Shown here one piece after another: positions 1-11,273 of a stretch of 64,000 nt of DNA (position 1 is the first letter of the stretch; each line of letters starts with the position of its first letter). This DNA comes from Hyperoplus lanceolatus (Eukaryota > Chordata > Actinopteri > Uranoscopiformes > Ammodytidae): positions 7,784,001-7,848,000 of the forward strand of contig CM049416.1 in assembly GCA_026929865.2 (NCBI GenBank), read 5' to 3'. The position numbers and the translations under genes are program-made. A model generated the notes under the pieces. That model was not told the DNA's origin. It searched no databases and worked only from the letters and a program-made list of their open reading frames with translations.

Positions 1-1230
1 ACATTCTTCCTTCACCACCACTGCTGATAGACTATTAAAGATACAGATGCTCTCGCTGTATACACTAAGTCGGTCGAGATAATTCTCATGTACATACCAT
101 ATGTCTTTTCTTAAACATTTTTTTGATACACTGCGTCTCCTCTGAAGTGCTGATAAGACATTTGAGTTGAATACAGCGAGCATTGTGGCCCAAAGCTTGG
201 CTGTGCTGGAGCGCCTGCAAAGAAAAAGCAGAATGAAAGACAGACAAACTGATTGAACACGTTTGGAAAATATGTTATTTAGAGTAGCACGTTACAATCC
301 AAATGGAAACTGAGGTGCTTTTTTTTCTTTCTTTTCTTCCCTTTTTTTTAATGTAATATGTCAGCGTGGGAGAATGGGACCAGAAAGGTTACATCCTGTC
401 TTTCATCCTAAATGTAAACCCTTTTGAAATCATTACACTCCTATTACTGTGATTGAGTTACAGAATAATACCAAATGCCTCAATAATACGGGATTATGAG
501 TTCATTATGATATGCTATAATAATGATGGCCAGATGCTGCCGTTTTGTCTGGGCCAGCGAATGAATATAATCCAAACTGGACATCTGACAATGGAGCTTT
601 TTCATCACCCCCAAATGACTTTGAACAGGTTCATGGGTTATTGCATTCATTTGCACAAAGTACTAATTAAACACAGAAGAGACACAGGAAATCAAGGCTG
701 GCTGCAGCAAGGGGGATTTCAGGTGGACCCAAAATGTCAACATTCTGGGTTTTATTGTGCTCTTGTTACTCACTCGCATATTGAGTAAGGCTATTCCACT
801 AGAAGTTTGTTATAATCATTTATTCCAATTCCTTAATGAAAGTTAGGTAGAGAATACAGCTTTGTCATGTGTAAAAAAAAAATTAGTTAGGGCTAAACAA
901 TTGAATGAACTGCGTTAATTATTAATTGAGTTATATGACTATCAATTTTAATTATCATTTTAAATTATCACCTTTTTGACTCAATCATCCTTGTCCATTT
1001 TTATATTATCATTATTATGATACCTGTAATGGGGAATTGTCAAGATTTACTGACATTTTGTTGACTAAATTAGATCAAACAACAGTTTACTGAGGAACTA
1101 TAGAGAACACAAAACACAGGAAACAGGAACAAGTTTATTTACTTAAAGAGATAGAGCTTTATTAAAGACTATAGGACCTGTTGTACAGTATATTATCAGG
1201 GTAAGGGGAAATATGCACAACAAAGAGCTT
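1..1230. other. Unique-looking noncoding DNA
   Basis: AT-rich sequence with no recognisable exon, RNA gene or complete repeat. An open frame at 453-788 begins at a TTG codon, resembles no family I know and is treated as chance. Around 890-960 a stretch beginning with an AGGGCTAAACAATT-like string resembles the end of a decayed hAT element, but no partner end or duplication is visible. Confidence 0.5.
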
Positions 1231-1231
1231 G

Positions 1232-1264
<33 letters not shown>
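1231..1264. repeat. (AAT)n microsatellite
   Basis: About eleven perfect AAT/ATA units in a row, an ordinary trinucleotide microsatellite. Confidence 0.95.
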
Positions 1265-2805
1265 GGAGTTCAGTTCCAGTGCTGCCTTGTGTCTGCTACA
1301 GAGGTGGTTTTGGAACAGGAAGCACCGCCTTGACCCTTGCTTCCTCCATTGCGCCTTGTTTATGTTACAACGACTTCCTGCATTTCTCTGTCATTTCTCA
1401 GGCTTGGAATAGCCCTGTGCTGGCGGATGGATATATATCATGATATATTTGTCTAGCGGAGAGTTATACATGTACGTGTGGAAATAGCAAACGTAAACTG
1501 AATGGGAAAGCCACTTTCCCAACAACAGGAGACTTGCTGTTGCTGTGTCATTGTAATGTTACTCTCCAGTCACTAGAGGGTGGTTAAGCCTGAGGTATGT
1601 GAGCAAGATTCAGCTGTGGACAAGATACATACAGCAGCACATGACAGGAGGTAAGATCACTGACATGCTTCACAAAATGACCTCTCTTCTGTGTGACATG
1701 AGGGAATTCAAGCTAAAATGCAGAATTTGATTATCTACTACTTGATTTGATTCATATTCAATGCTACCGGTGTTATATGCTTGCAATCGTATCCCCATAA
1801 TACCTCTGAAGTTTGCCTAATGCTTCATCAAAAGCTGTAGACAGTATTAAAGACCCTACAAAATGAATGTGATTTGTGTGTGTGCGGGCGGGCGTGTACA
1901 TGTGCGTTCAAGTGCTGCCTCTCTTCTTGCAACGTTGCTTCTTGGCATCCTGCCTTCAAGTAAAAGCAGCAGATACTATATAGCAAAGCCTATAACAACT
2001 GACTTTAATATCTTAACATTTGAATCAGTAAACGTCCTGTAGATATCATCCTTGAAACAAGACTGTGCTGCAGCTACTTGAAGTGACAGAAATCCACCTG
2101 ATCCCTGAGGTGTTCAAGTTGCATTCTCTTTTGAGATTCATAAAAGTAACTGTAGACCTTAACCCCTAAACATTTGTGCTTTTGGTCTGATCTCACTTAT
2201 CTACTGTTTTCTTAATATACTGACACTTATCTCAAGGAAACTGGTGAAACAAGTTCAACTTCGGTGTGGACCAAAACTATTCAAATCTTGAAGGAGACAC
2301 TAATATAATGAGATGGATGCATTTGCCCTGAGATTAGTGACTTAAGTTTCTTATTAGACAACGGAGGACAGATTTGTGCTGATGAATGCCACCTAGTGTC
2401 ATTGGTTTTGATGAAAAAGAAAGTGCTGGTTTTTGGGGTTGCCTACTTTTCCATGATGATTGTGGTGGTGGGTGGGGTAGGGGGGGGGGGGACCTTGTCA
2501 TACCAGCAGGGTGTCACTTGGCCAGGCTCTTAAGCTGTAAGCCCCCAGGGGTCTGTCACAGGCTGCCAGATCCTGGGAAGGTAGCTGCTGCACTACAAGC
2601 TATACTCCAGAAATACATGACACTCAGTAAGTTATTCTTGTGTGTATGTCTGGGCCTTTTGTTCTAGTTAATGATATCAAAGACAGACTGCAAAGCTATT
2701 TAAAGGCCACACAGTTCACAGAGAAGATCATGAATTTGCACCATAACAGTGAATTTGACATTATTGCTTTACAGTATAATAGGACTAGAATTACAGGTGA
2801 TGTGC
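1265..2805. other. Noncoding DNA with two CTCF-like motifs
   Basis: No exon recognised. Two strings resemble the CTCF core motif: CACTAGAGGGTGG at 1571-1583 on the plus strand, and TGCCACCTAGTGTC at 2387-2400, which is the minus-strand form. They point toward each other about 0.8 kb apart. A G-rich run lies at 2467-2490. The function of any of these is unproven. Confidence 0.4.
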
Positions 2806-2925
2806 ATTACATCAAATCAAATCAGTTTTTATTTATATCGCCCAATATCACAAATAGCCATTTCCCTCAGTGGGCTCCAAAGTCTGTACACAATATGACA
2901 CCCTCTGCTCACAGACCCATAAGCT
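2806..2925. repeat. Teleost interspersed repeat fragment
   Basis: The sequence passes from AAATCAAATCAG into a TTTATTTATAT..GCCCAATATCACAAAT block and on to CAGTGGGCT and a CTGCTCACAGACC end. I recognise this order from a very common interspersed repeat of percomorph fish. The superfamily is not clear from this fragment, and no flanking duplication was found. Confidence 0.5.
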
Positions 2926-4110
2926 ACTGAAATGTAATGCAATTTTTCCATAAAGAATGAATTACCCCGAACATATTAGTCCTGATTGAAATAGTAAACG
3001 GTCTACAGAAGTTATATTGCTTTATCAGATAAACTCCAGGAAAGTAAAAAGGAATCCGTAGAAATGGCCGTGAGGTCAGAGACAGCTTTGAGCTCTGAGA
3101 GGAAATTGACAAGGAGTGTAATCTTTCTCAGATCTGGCATTAAAAAGTTATTCTCGCATTGTGGCTAAGGCTTCCCGATTTACCATCCCTCCTACACACA
3201 CGCTAATGCACAAACACACATGCACACACACGTGCACACACACACACACAAACACACACATGCACACACACACACACACAGCTACAACCGAGAAAACTAC
3301 ACAGAGGAAGGGTAAGACGGAGAGAAGGGATGCACATGATCTTGATTTGGAGCAGCTTGAAACAAATTAGGGCATTTCTGATGCCCAGTTTTGAAGTAAA
3401 AAAGAAAACGCTGATTTTGGAACCATTCCCAAACAAACCCCGAACATGGACAGGCTTACAATTAAATTGCTAAGTAAAAAAGCAGATTAGTGTGTCATAT
3501 AGGCATGAGGAGATGTAGGTCTTTTTTTGTAATAAATATACCCGGCGCATAGACAGAGTTTTTGAAATGCGGAGGTCAGAAGTTTAAGTTACACCACAAT
3601 ACTAACCTAACATGAACGTCAGGAAGGAAATATGAACAGAAATGTACAGGTGATGGAAAGAATGACATGATTAAGCTCTAGAAAAAATCGATTAGAACAG
3701 GTGGGGTTTTTTTCTCTCATTTGACCAGCCTTTTGATTCTCTTTGGGGTGGGACATTTTTGAGCTAATGCAAGAACTTTCAGAAGTTTGGCAAACACAAA
3801 CACACTCACACACAAGCCCACTCCCTGTGCTACCTAGCTGTTAAACGCTGCAGAGAGGAGAGGGAATTTGGAGTGACATCCCAGTTATTGCTCATGACAT
3901 TTGTGCATCGTCCAGGCGCATATGCGCAGTAAGAGCCGCACCTAAGGGATGTTGGGTATGTGTGTGTGTGTGTGTGTGTGTGTACTGATGAGCTAAGCAC
4001 AGCTGAGGACAGACAGTGAATGAATAATAAAGTGTGTCAAACCTGACCTATGTGGTCACTTTATTTAGTTTCCTTGTTCGCCCACCAACCGACTCTCCAT
4101 GGCACAGACA
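2926..4110. other. Noncoding DNA with CA/TG-rich patches
   Basis: No gene seen. It holds an imperfect CA-rich tract (about 3192-3281) interrupted by TG and CG steps, and a short (TG)12 run at 3959-3983. Open frames here are Cys-Val or His-Thr repeats translated from the microsatellites and are not genes. Confidence 0.6.
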
Positions 4111-4204
<94 letters not shown>

Positions 4205-4314
4205 TGCTCTCACGCACGCACGCACACACACGCAAGCATGCACGCACGCACGCACGCGCACGCACACACGCACACACACACGCACACACAGGCACACATG
4301 CACACAAATACAAA
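4111..4314. repeat. (CA)n array with CG-interrupted flank
   Basis: Perfect (CA)45 from about 4112 to 4202, followed to 4314 by an imperfect purine-pyrimidine tract in which CACG, CGCA and ATGCA steps alternate. The alternating purine-pyrimidine character favours Z-DNA. Confidence 0.95.
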
Positions 4315-6430
4315 GCCTCTTGTGTGAGCTAACTTCAGAATGAGGAGACGCCAATGAGTGCCTTTGTTTTGCCCAGCTTTAAAGTACAGTAACTATCGGA
4401 CTGTGAAAGTGACTTGGACAGGGATCAACCATATAATATAGGTTTGACAGCCTTTGAAGCGCATCCGCTCAGCCCCCACGCTTTTGCTGATTGCCCCTGA
4501 GCCCTTTTTTCTCCTCTGCAAAGACATACTATGGCATTTACAAGGTACAGTGGGCAGCAAAACGCTCATTAGAAACAAGTCAGCATACATGGACGGGGGG
4601 AGAGAGAGGGAGACAGAGACAGAGACAGATACAGTGGGGCATAGCATGAATCATTTCGTAAGGTTGAGTGAAATAGTAATTTATTATATATAAATCTGGG
4701 TAAGTAATGATCTGTAGCTGGTGAGCAAGGTAAACACATGCGTACACAACTGATCAATCCAAAAGCTAAGCCCTATATCTATACATATTCTTTTTGGTAT
4801 TATCATCAGAGAAAATGTATTTGCCTATTTCTGAATATAAGATAATGGAAGATGAATAAAGGAAAAACTGACATAAAGTGTTACTTAGATTCTCCCCTTC
4901 CAAGTCTTTAGAACTCACAAACAAGCTGCAGGGGGCAATGAAAAATGTTTCTGTTTGGATTACATTTTTAAAATCAATATCAATAATGTACTGACACAAA
5001 TGTTTGTCTCAGGTGTGTGCACACGCACTAAGGAGGGCAGAGTGAAAAACATCCCTGTTTTTTTCAAGTGACAGTTGCTATTGATTCAACAAAAATGCAA
5101 GGGGAATTGTGATTTTTGTGGAAATGAGGATCTTTGTTGTTGACTGGTAGTACCCTTGAATACTTCAAGAGAGTTCATGTAAGGGCAATGAAAAGAGTGT
5201 GTTCTAACAGGATGTTAAAATACGTGTTCGTTTTTTGGAAATATGGGAGGCAAAAATAAAGAATGAAATGGAGAAAAGTTTCCAAGTTATCAGAGGAGGT
5301 TTAATGAACTGATATCACAGAACAGGTTATGCAGCCTCTCGGGACAGGAAAAGACAAAAAAGTGAAGTTCCCTCTCTACAGCCAGGCTTTTTAGCCTTCC
5401 TAAACAAAGGACAATGAATGTTTTTTATTGCTGTCATCTGGTCTCTGGGATCATCCTCTTCCACACCTCTGGACGTCCTCTGCTGAACTTTTTACTGACC
5501 GGGCTAAGAGTGTTTATAACTTGCTTGACCTGCAGGCCTCAGGAATGTTGTTTAGTATATGGGAGAATCAGGTTAAGTTTTATAGCTGTTTCACCTCCTC
5601 GTTTCCCTAGCACCAAGAAGTGTTGAGTGAGAACATTTATTAAAGTCAAATGTGAAGAATATACAAATTGTTTAAATGATTATACAATGGTTAAATACAA
5701 ATTAATGAGGGGGGTATATGCATCATTAAAATTAGAAAATAAAAATCCTTACAGTTCCTCGCTTTATCTATGCCTCTGGAGAGATGAGCATCATTCTTCC
5801 AACAGATATCCCCTCATTTTATGTTCTTTGATGGTAGTGGTGGTGGAGAGCACATTAGTCTAAAATCTCTCTGTTAAATCTGGGAGAGATCCTTTTCCTT
5901 TACTCAAACAACTGCTTGTACTATTAGATCAGTTATAGTTATTCTAAACGTCAGCCAAAATGGGGTCTTTCTCCTGCTCATGATAGAGAGCTGTTGATGT
6001 AGGCCTACTCTACACACAACATAGTCCTACTGTATGGTACAGCTCGGTAAGACAGCTGCAGGACAGGGGTTTAGATTTCTTTCCCACCTCCAAAGTAATG
6101 TGTTTATAGCCTAGTTCCCACAATTATTGGACTGCATGAATTAGTGTTTTGAACTTGGCTTGGATCAACCTCTGCATCAGTCACTGGCTCCGTGGGTCTT
6201 CTACAAAGGCACACGCATTAGTAGGCTAGTCTATGTGCATTTCTCCACTTAGGCTACTTATTTGAGATTTCAGTTTTCAATATGTCAGCACTGAGCAAAG
6301 AGTTGTTGAAACAGGCCTGAGCTAAATTCCTACAGAAGTTTTGTGTAAAACACTACTCATACCAGTTAGGTATTAAATAGTAAGTGTATTTGTCTTTATC
6401 AAAATAAATGAAGGTATATTCAGCTCGACA
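4315..6430. other. Unique-looking noncoding DNA
   Basis: No exon, RNA gene or complete transposon recognised in about 2.1 kb. The 5290-5960 part is somewhat richer in C+T and has short open frames, but none resembles a known domain and no terminal repeats were found. Confidence 0.45.
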
Positions 6431-6479
6431 TCACTTCTACAGCACGTTCAGTTTTGTTTACATGATGTACAAAGCTAAG

Positions 6480-6600
6480 TCAGCCAATGAGCGAGCTAGG
6501 AGAGAGCGCTGTAGACCAATGGAAACGCAGGAGGCGGGCTCCCTAAAATACGCTTCAAAATCTGGTCAAAACCGGTTTTAAACTCTCGGCGAGCTCGACA
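6480..6600 (+). promoter_or_regulatory. Candidate NF-Y/CHR-type promoter
   Basis: Two CCAAT boxes lie 32 bp apart at 6484-6488 and 6516-6520, close to the spacing common in NF-Y driven cell-cycle promoters. A GC box (GGCGGG) follows at about 6533-6538. TTCAAA at 6554-6559 is the reverse complement of the canonical CHR element, and a TTTTAAA string lies at 6577-6583. No strong TATA box sits at the expected place. Local CG content is higher than in the flanks. The block is followed immediately by an ATG and splice donors, so it may be a true TATA-less promoter. NF-Y also works in both directions, so strand is inferred from the downstream donor. Transcription is not shown by sequence alone. Confidence 0.4.
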
Positions 6601-6641
6601 TTGACAACTGGTAAGAGTTATGTTACAGACTTTTCACAGTC

Positions 6642-6655
6642 ATGTCTACCGAAGG
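6642..6655 (+). CDS. Candidate first coding exon of an unidentified host gene
   Basis: An ATG at 6642 opens the frame Met-Ser-Thr-Glu-Gly, which is cut after 14 coding bases by a near-consensus donor, GG|GTGAGT, at 6656, leaving phase 2. A second possible donor, CTG|GTAAGA, lies at 6611 within the presumed leader. A very short first coding exon directly below a CCAAT/GC-box promoter is common for housekeeping and cell-cycle genes. I cannot identify the gene from five residues, and no downstream exon in this window is convincingly its partner, so the gene may continue beyond the transposon-rich interval. The ATG context (TCATGT) is weak. The whole call could be chance. Confidence 0.3.
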
Positions 6656-6659
6656 GTGA

Positions 6660-8069
6660 GTGTTTCATACTCAGAAGATAAACCAAAACCTTTTAAAAAC
6701 CGGTAGCTTTGTAAGAAAAAAACTCCACTACAAACTAGCTTTTAGTTAAAAGGACCACTCACCGCCGTGGTATGAGCAGAGTCGTCTAGGCAAAATTGAA
6801 CTCCAAACACCACAAGCGCTCCAAAAGTCAAATTGACTAAATTTGTAAAAAGTGGGCAAAATATACAGCATAGGCTAGACTTACATTGTTGTACAAATAA
6901 ATAAAAGCACAAGCGGCAACAAAACTAGTTGTCCAATGTTAATGGCAGGCAGCATCCACCAATAGCTAGCAATATTTTCAAATAGCCTAATTGATGAAAT
7001 ACGGCGAAATTAGCCAACATATTTTTTGCTAGCTAGCTGTAGACAACATATGCCAATACTAATGGCACGTATTATCTGTTTTAAGTCGTATGCATGGATA
7101 TTTATTTGCCAATGGTGAGACTGGAATAAACTGTTGAGACAACATTGACATATTCACCTCATGAAGGTTAATGTGTTTTGGAAATAGTTGCATTTTACGT
7201 TTTACACATTCTGAAGACACTGAGGGTTAAGTTTTTGTTTCCAGTAGGCCTATTTGACTCCAGAAAAAAGAAAACAAGAGGCCTATTTAGCTGCTAAATG
7301 CTCAACTTTTATAGCATGGCAGTGAGCTTCTATGACTTATCTTCTATTCTTTTAATTTTGTTAATACAGATTAAACTTTGACAATAATGACACCATGAAG
7401 ACCACCTTTTGAAACAAGGATTGAAAAAATTAGTTATCATCACATAAAACAAAGGATTATAGACTGAACTAGAGTTGTCTAAAATGGTATTGCTACATGT
7501 GCTAAATAAATAAATAAATAAATCGAGAATCCAATTGAATCATGACCCTAAAATCGTAAAATTTTATCGAAATCAAGGAATTTGAACTTTGAGAATCAAG
7601 ACACCCTTAGCTAAACGCTATATATTGATTCCTGAAAGTTTACAGCTACATCTGACAGCTGCATCTGACTTTAGGGTACATCCGCCCACTATGTTTAAAA
7701 TCCTGTTTGCAAAATTTGCTTTGACCAATGTTGTCGCCCAGCTTCATTCTATTACCCACAGAGCTACAGCAAACTAGACTGTAATCTGTAATTCCGGGGA
7801 TCCTTATAATTTGTCATGACTTTGGTGTATGTATTCTAAAGAACCTGTGTTGGTGCAGCCTTTTGGTAGATCGACAGCTGCTTTTGTGTTTTGGGTAGTT
7901 TGGAGATGCTGGCTGGGCCTGCTGTGCTTGTCTGCGGCTGTTTTGGCTTTGTGGCAGCTTCTCTTCTGGAGAGGAAACAAATTGATGTGTCCTCCCCTTG
8001 TGGTGCCTCAGCCTTGTGTCATTTAGTGTGCATCTGTGTGTGTCTTTGTGTGTGCATGCATGTGTGTGT
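6660..8069. other. Noncoding DNA, possible intron
   Basis: AT-rich sequence without recognised exons. A short (AAAT)n run sits at 7503-7523, followed by an ATCG/TTATCG-rich stretch to about 7600 resembling a decayed hAT MITE end. A TG-rich patch at 8030-8070 precedes the exon-like segment. If the 6642 exon is real, this would be its first intron. Confidence 0.4.
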
Positions 8070-8077
8070 AACTTGAA

Positions 8078-8543
8078 GTGAAGAGAGGGAGCTGGAAAGT
8101 GGTGGAGTGGCGAGAGAGACACACAGAAGTGACACAAATCAATGTGAGCAGCACCCAAACCCACCATCACCAGCAAGAGGCAGCAGCCTTCCCCGACCTC
8201 CATCACCTCTCTGCCTTTCCCTGGGACAGACGGCTTGATACAGAGACACAGGAAAGACAGTCTCCTCGGCAACGTAGCATCTGGTAAGTCGCAACAGACA
8301 TAAAAATACCTCTCAGCGTCTTTTTCTGCTCTCCCCGTGCACCGGCTCCTCTCCGCTGCCTCTGCTGCTTCTAGGGGGAAAGAGAAACATACTGTAGTGC
8401 TCAGAACAGGACAGCCGCCGCCGGTCCTCCTCCATTCATATGTTTACAAATGCCTGCTGGGGATTAGGGATTGGATTGAGGGAAGCTTTTTTCCGCCAAT
8501 CACCACCCTGCTTCCCGGAAAGCTTGAGAGAGCTGCTGGATGA
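8078..8543 (+). other. Two exon-like segments around a candidate 91-bp intron
   Basis: A strong donor, CTG|GTAAGT at 8284, and a strong acceptor, a C/T-rich tract ending CTTCTAG at 8374, bound a 91-bp segment, a typical short fish intron size. Joining 8283 to 8375 leaves one reading frame open on both sides (in frame from just after a stop at 8069 through to the TGA at 8541-8543), and the junction codon becomes Trp. However, that frame contains no ATG, and neither part resembles a known domain; the first part is rich in His, Gln and Arg. A 5'-untranslated exon pair, or an internal coding pair needing an upstream start, are both possible. The surrounding 8.1-8.55 kb is GC-richer than its neighbours. 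Chance agreement of phase cannot be excluded. Confidence 0.25.
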
Positions 8544-8843
8544 GTGGAGGGGAGAGAGGGAGCGATAGAGATAGAGAGGTAGTTCTCTGTGAGACATGGC
8601 ATGAATGTCATGAGAGAACTTAGAGTTTGTCTGTCGATGTGTTTTTTGTATTCAGTTTGAAGGAAACTTGGTTGCTACTTGCTATAATAGGGGTTTTGCA
8701 GGTGTGTGACCATTGAAAAGCTTTAACCGCTTTTTTAACTGTTTGTGTTACTAGTGCAGTGCCCGTAGGAAGCAGGGAAACAAAGAAACATATTAAACAG
8801 TACACTTGGCTGCTATCATTGATGGATAATTTTACACTGTTAA
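8544..8843. other. Noncoding spacer
   Basis: Purine-rich GAGAG stretch, then unique-looking sequence up to the TTAA target of the next element. Nothing recognised. Confidence 0.5.
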
Positions 8844-9016
8844 AGCCACTACGAGTAACATGGCACGTTGACGTCACCTTTGGACAAAAGCGGTAGTATT
8901 TTTACGACGCCCGCTGTCGCAAAGCTGTTTTCTAGCTCGTGACGGGCGCGAGTGTGAACTGAGAAGGGAGCAATATAGTGCATGTCCGTGTGTTGAAAGT
9001 GTGAGGACTCTTTTCG

Positions 9017-9131
9017 GCTCCGTTAGAGTGGTTTTGACACTGCATCAACTAATGCCAGTCACTGCCACACACACCTGATTGCAATGAGTTGATGCAGCAG
9101 TGTCACCTTACTACTCTCTCTCACGGAGCTG
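9017..9131. repeat. Imperfect inverted repeat (foldback)
   Basis: GGCTCCGTTAGAGTGG..GACACTGCATCAACT is followed within about 40 bp by AGTTGATGCAGCAGTGTC and a CTCTCACGGAGCT end. The arms pair over roughly 45 bp with small bulges. It sits inside the TTAA-target element and may be its core or a small foldback MITE. Confidence 0.6.
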
Positions 9132-9320
9132 AAAGATTACGTGTCCGACTCCTCACAGAAAGCGAATGAATGAGAGACGGCAGTTAGTATGGATCACGAT
9201 GAGGTAATGTGTTTATGTTGTTGTAAATAATGACTATTTCAGATAATGGTTATCTGATGATGGTGAACCAAAGCAAACTTTGTGTTAGTACCAACCGCTC
9301 ATTCATTTAGGAGTAAACAC

Positions 9321-11273
9321 TAGGGGTGTAACGGTACACGTATTTGTACCGTACCGTGACGGTACAGGCACGTATTTGGTGTTACAGAGGTGGACCGCGG
9401 TCCGTTTGTGGCGAATGTACAGGCTTGTTTTGCGGTGTGGAACTTAAAACTTGTCGTCGGAGTTCCCCCCGGACCATTTAGCCTCCGGCTCGGCTCGCAC
9501 ATGCGCAGTAGCAGCCAGCGATTGAGAGTATATTAGCTCCATGGTGAGCTGAGCATGAGGGTCAGGCAGTGTTAGCAACTTAGCCGCTATATTCAACGAC
9601 TTTTCAGACCCCTCTGGCAACTTTTTTTCAAAAAAAGCCACAAGCGAACAATCTAGCTACTTTTTTGGTGTTATTGGTGACTTTTAGAGACCCTGTCGCT
9701 AAAGCATGTATCACTCTTAACACTTCTAAACGAGCAGCGGGTGCTCAACGGCCACTCCCCCCCTTCCCAGAGCACTGACAGGCGGCCGAGTCCTCAAGCA
9801 GCAGTCCCACCCAGCTGCGGGCAGAGCAAGAGATACACACCTCTCCGCTCTAGTGTTCCGTTTGCATCACTATTAGCAGTTATAGCAACGTTCCCCCCTC
9901 TTCTACAGTCTATGAGTAGTGCAAATCAAAATGTTATACAGTGCTTTCGAACAGAGAGCGAACTGCATGGCGAAAGACAACAGGAAACCGGAGCTTGCAG
10001 GCGTACCCCTGTCATTCAAATCCCGTTTGAGGGATAACTTCAGATTCCAGTTGAATTATGAAAACAGTGATAGACGTATGGAACAATGTCGGCACACAGG
10101 TTAATGTTTCACCGCGATCGCTTATGTAGGAGGCAACACGTCGAACATGCATGCGCATACTATCACCATTACTGTGAAGAAAAACGAGCTGGGCAAAACC
10201 AGACACTATTTTCTTTTTTATACTGAACATAAACAAGCTGTCATTCAATGAATGCAGCAGTAGCACTTTTATTTGATAATTGTTATATTTTTAAGAGCAC
10301 TTTAGAGGTTTAGAGAGCTGCAGCAATATTTTCTTTTTTTAAAGTCAAAAAGACCCTTAACCCATTGATGACTATGGCAATCTAGGATGCATGTATTAAT
10401 GCCTGAGGGTTTTCTGAAAAAATAGTAGGAATTGTCAAGTCTACCAAAACCTTAATATCTAAGCCTGTGTAGCACGTAGAAACATGAAATAAAATACATT
10501 TAAAAGGTAAGGTTCACAGGTTTTATTTAAACATGCTCCCTTAGCGCTTACAAACCAACAAATATTTCTAAAAATCGTCAAAATGAGATGAATTAGAAAA
10601 TTATTAAATATTGTTAATAAATAGATGCAATGTGTTGTGTGATTTTCGTCAGTAGTCTATAGTAGACCTTGATTCTGGACAAAGCCACTAACTGTTCTGT
10701 CGCGACATAGCTGGCGTATTTTTTTAATTATTTTGTTTTATTCTTTTATTTTTATTTTTTGATTGACATGATTTTTGGCAAACCACACAACTTTTGGGTG
10801 GTCACGTGGTCTTAAAAAAATCAACAAAACCCACCTCATGTGTATTTGAACCAATGACAGTGCATTCTATGCTGGGAATGCCATGAAAATTAGATAAAGT
10901 AATAATGCTGCACGACACAGCATCAGGCAGGAGAGCCAATGTGGCATCGCGCAGCAGCCGTCATCAATGGGTTAAAGATGACATTACCTTTGTTTACACC
11001 AGCTTACAGAGCCTGCTGAGCATTAACACTATATTTTTTCACTGCAATTTTAGTTTATGCTGCACCTTCACTAGTATTTAATAGGTATTTTATTTATTGG
11101 AGAATTGCATGTGTTATGCATTTTATTTGTATGTTATATACTGTCAGCTAGTTACTGACAGCTAAAGCTGTTCATTCTCCGTTAACTATGAACCGTACCG
11201 TACTGTACCGCACCGTGACTTCAAAACCGAGGTACGTACCGAACCGTGACTTTAGTGTACCGTTACACCCCTA
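9321..11273. mobile_element. Non-autonomous hAT transposon
   Basis: Terminal inverted repeats start TAGGGGTGTAACGGTACA on both sides and are followed by many GTACCG-type subterminal motifs. An exact 8-bp target-site duplication, GTAAACAC, is present at 9313-9320 and 11274-11281, which is diagnostic for hAT. Its 1.95 kb include a 611-bp piggyBac-like insertion. Open frames inside do not resemble a hAT transposase, so the element depends on a helper. Confidence 0.92.
10361..10971. mobile_element. piggyBac-like MITE
   Basis: The 12-bp terminal repeats CCCATTGATGAC / GTCATCAATGGG are each flanked by TTAA (10357-10360 and 10972-10975). The CCC start and TTAA duplication match piggyBac. At 611 bp it has no transposase. 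It is nested in the hAT at 9321-11273. Confidence 0.85.

Noticed and set aside
453-788. Open frame of 111 codons
   Set aside because: It starts at TTG, has no recognised domain, no splice signals and no codon pattern that I can trust.
4034-4354. Long open frames of His-Thr or Cys-Val repeats across CA arrays (here and at the other arrays)
   Set aside because: They are translations of dinucleotide repeats on both strands and have no coding character.
5290-5960. Possible retroelement LTR
   Set aside because: No paired terminal repeats, no coding domain and no target duplication were found.
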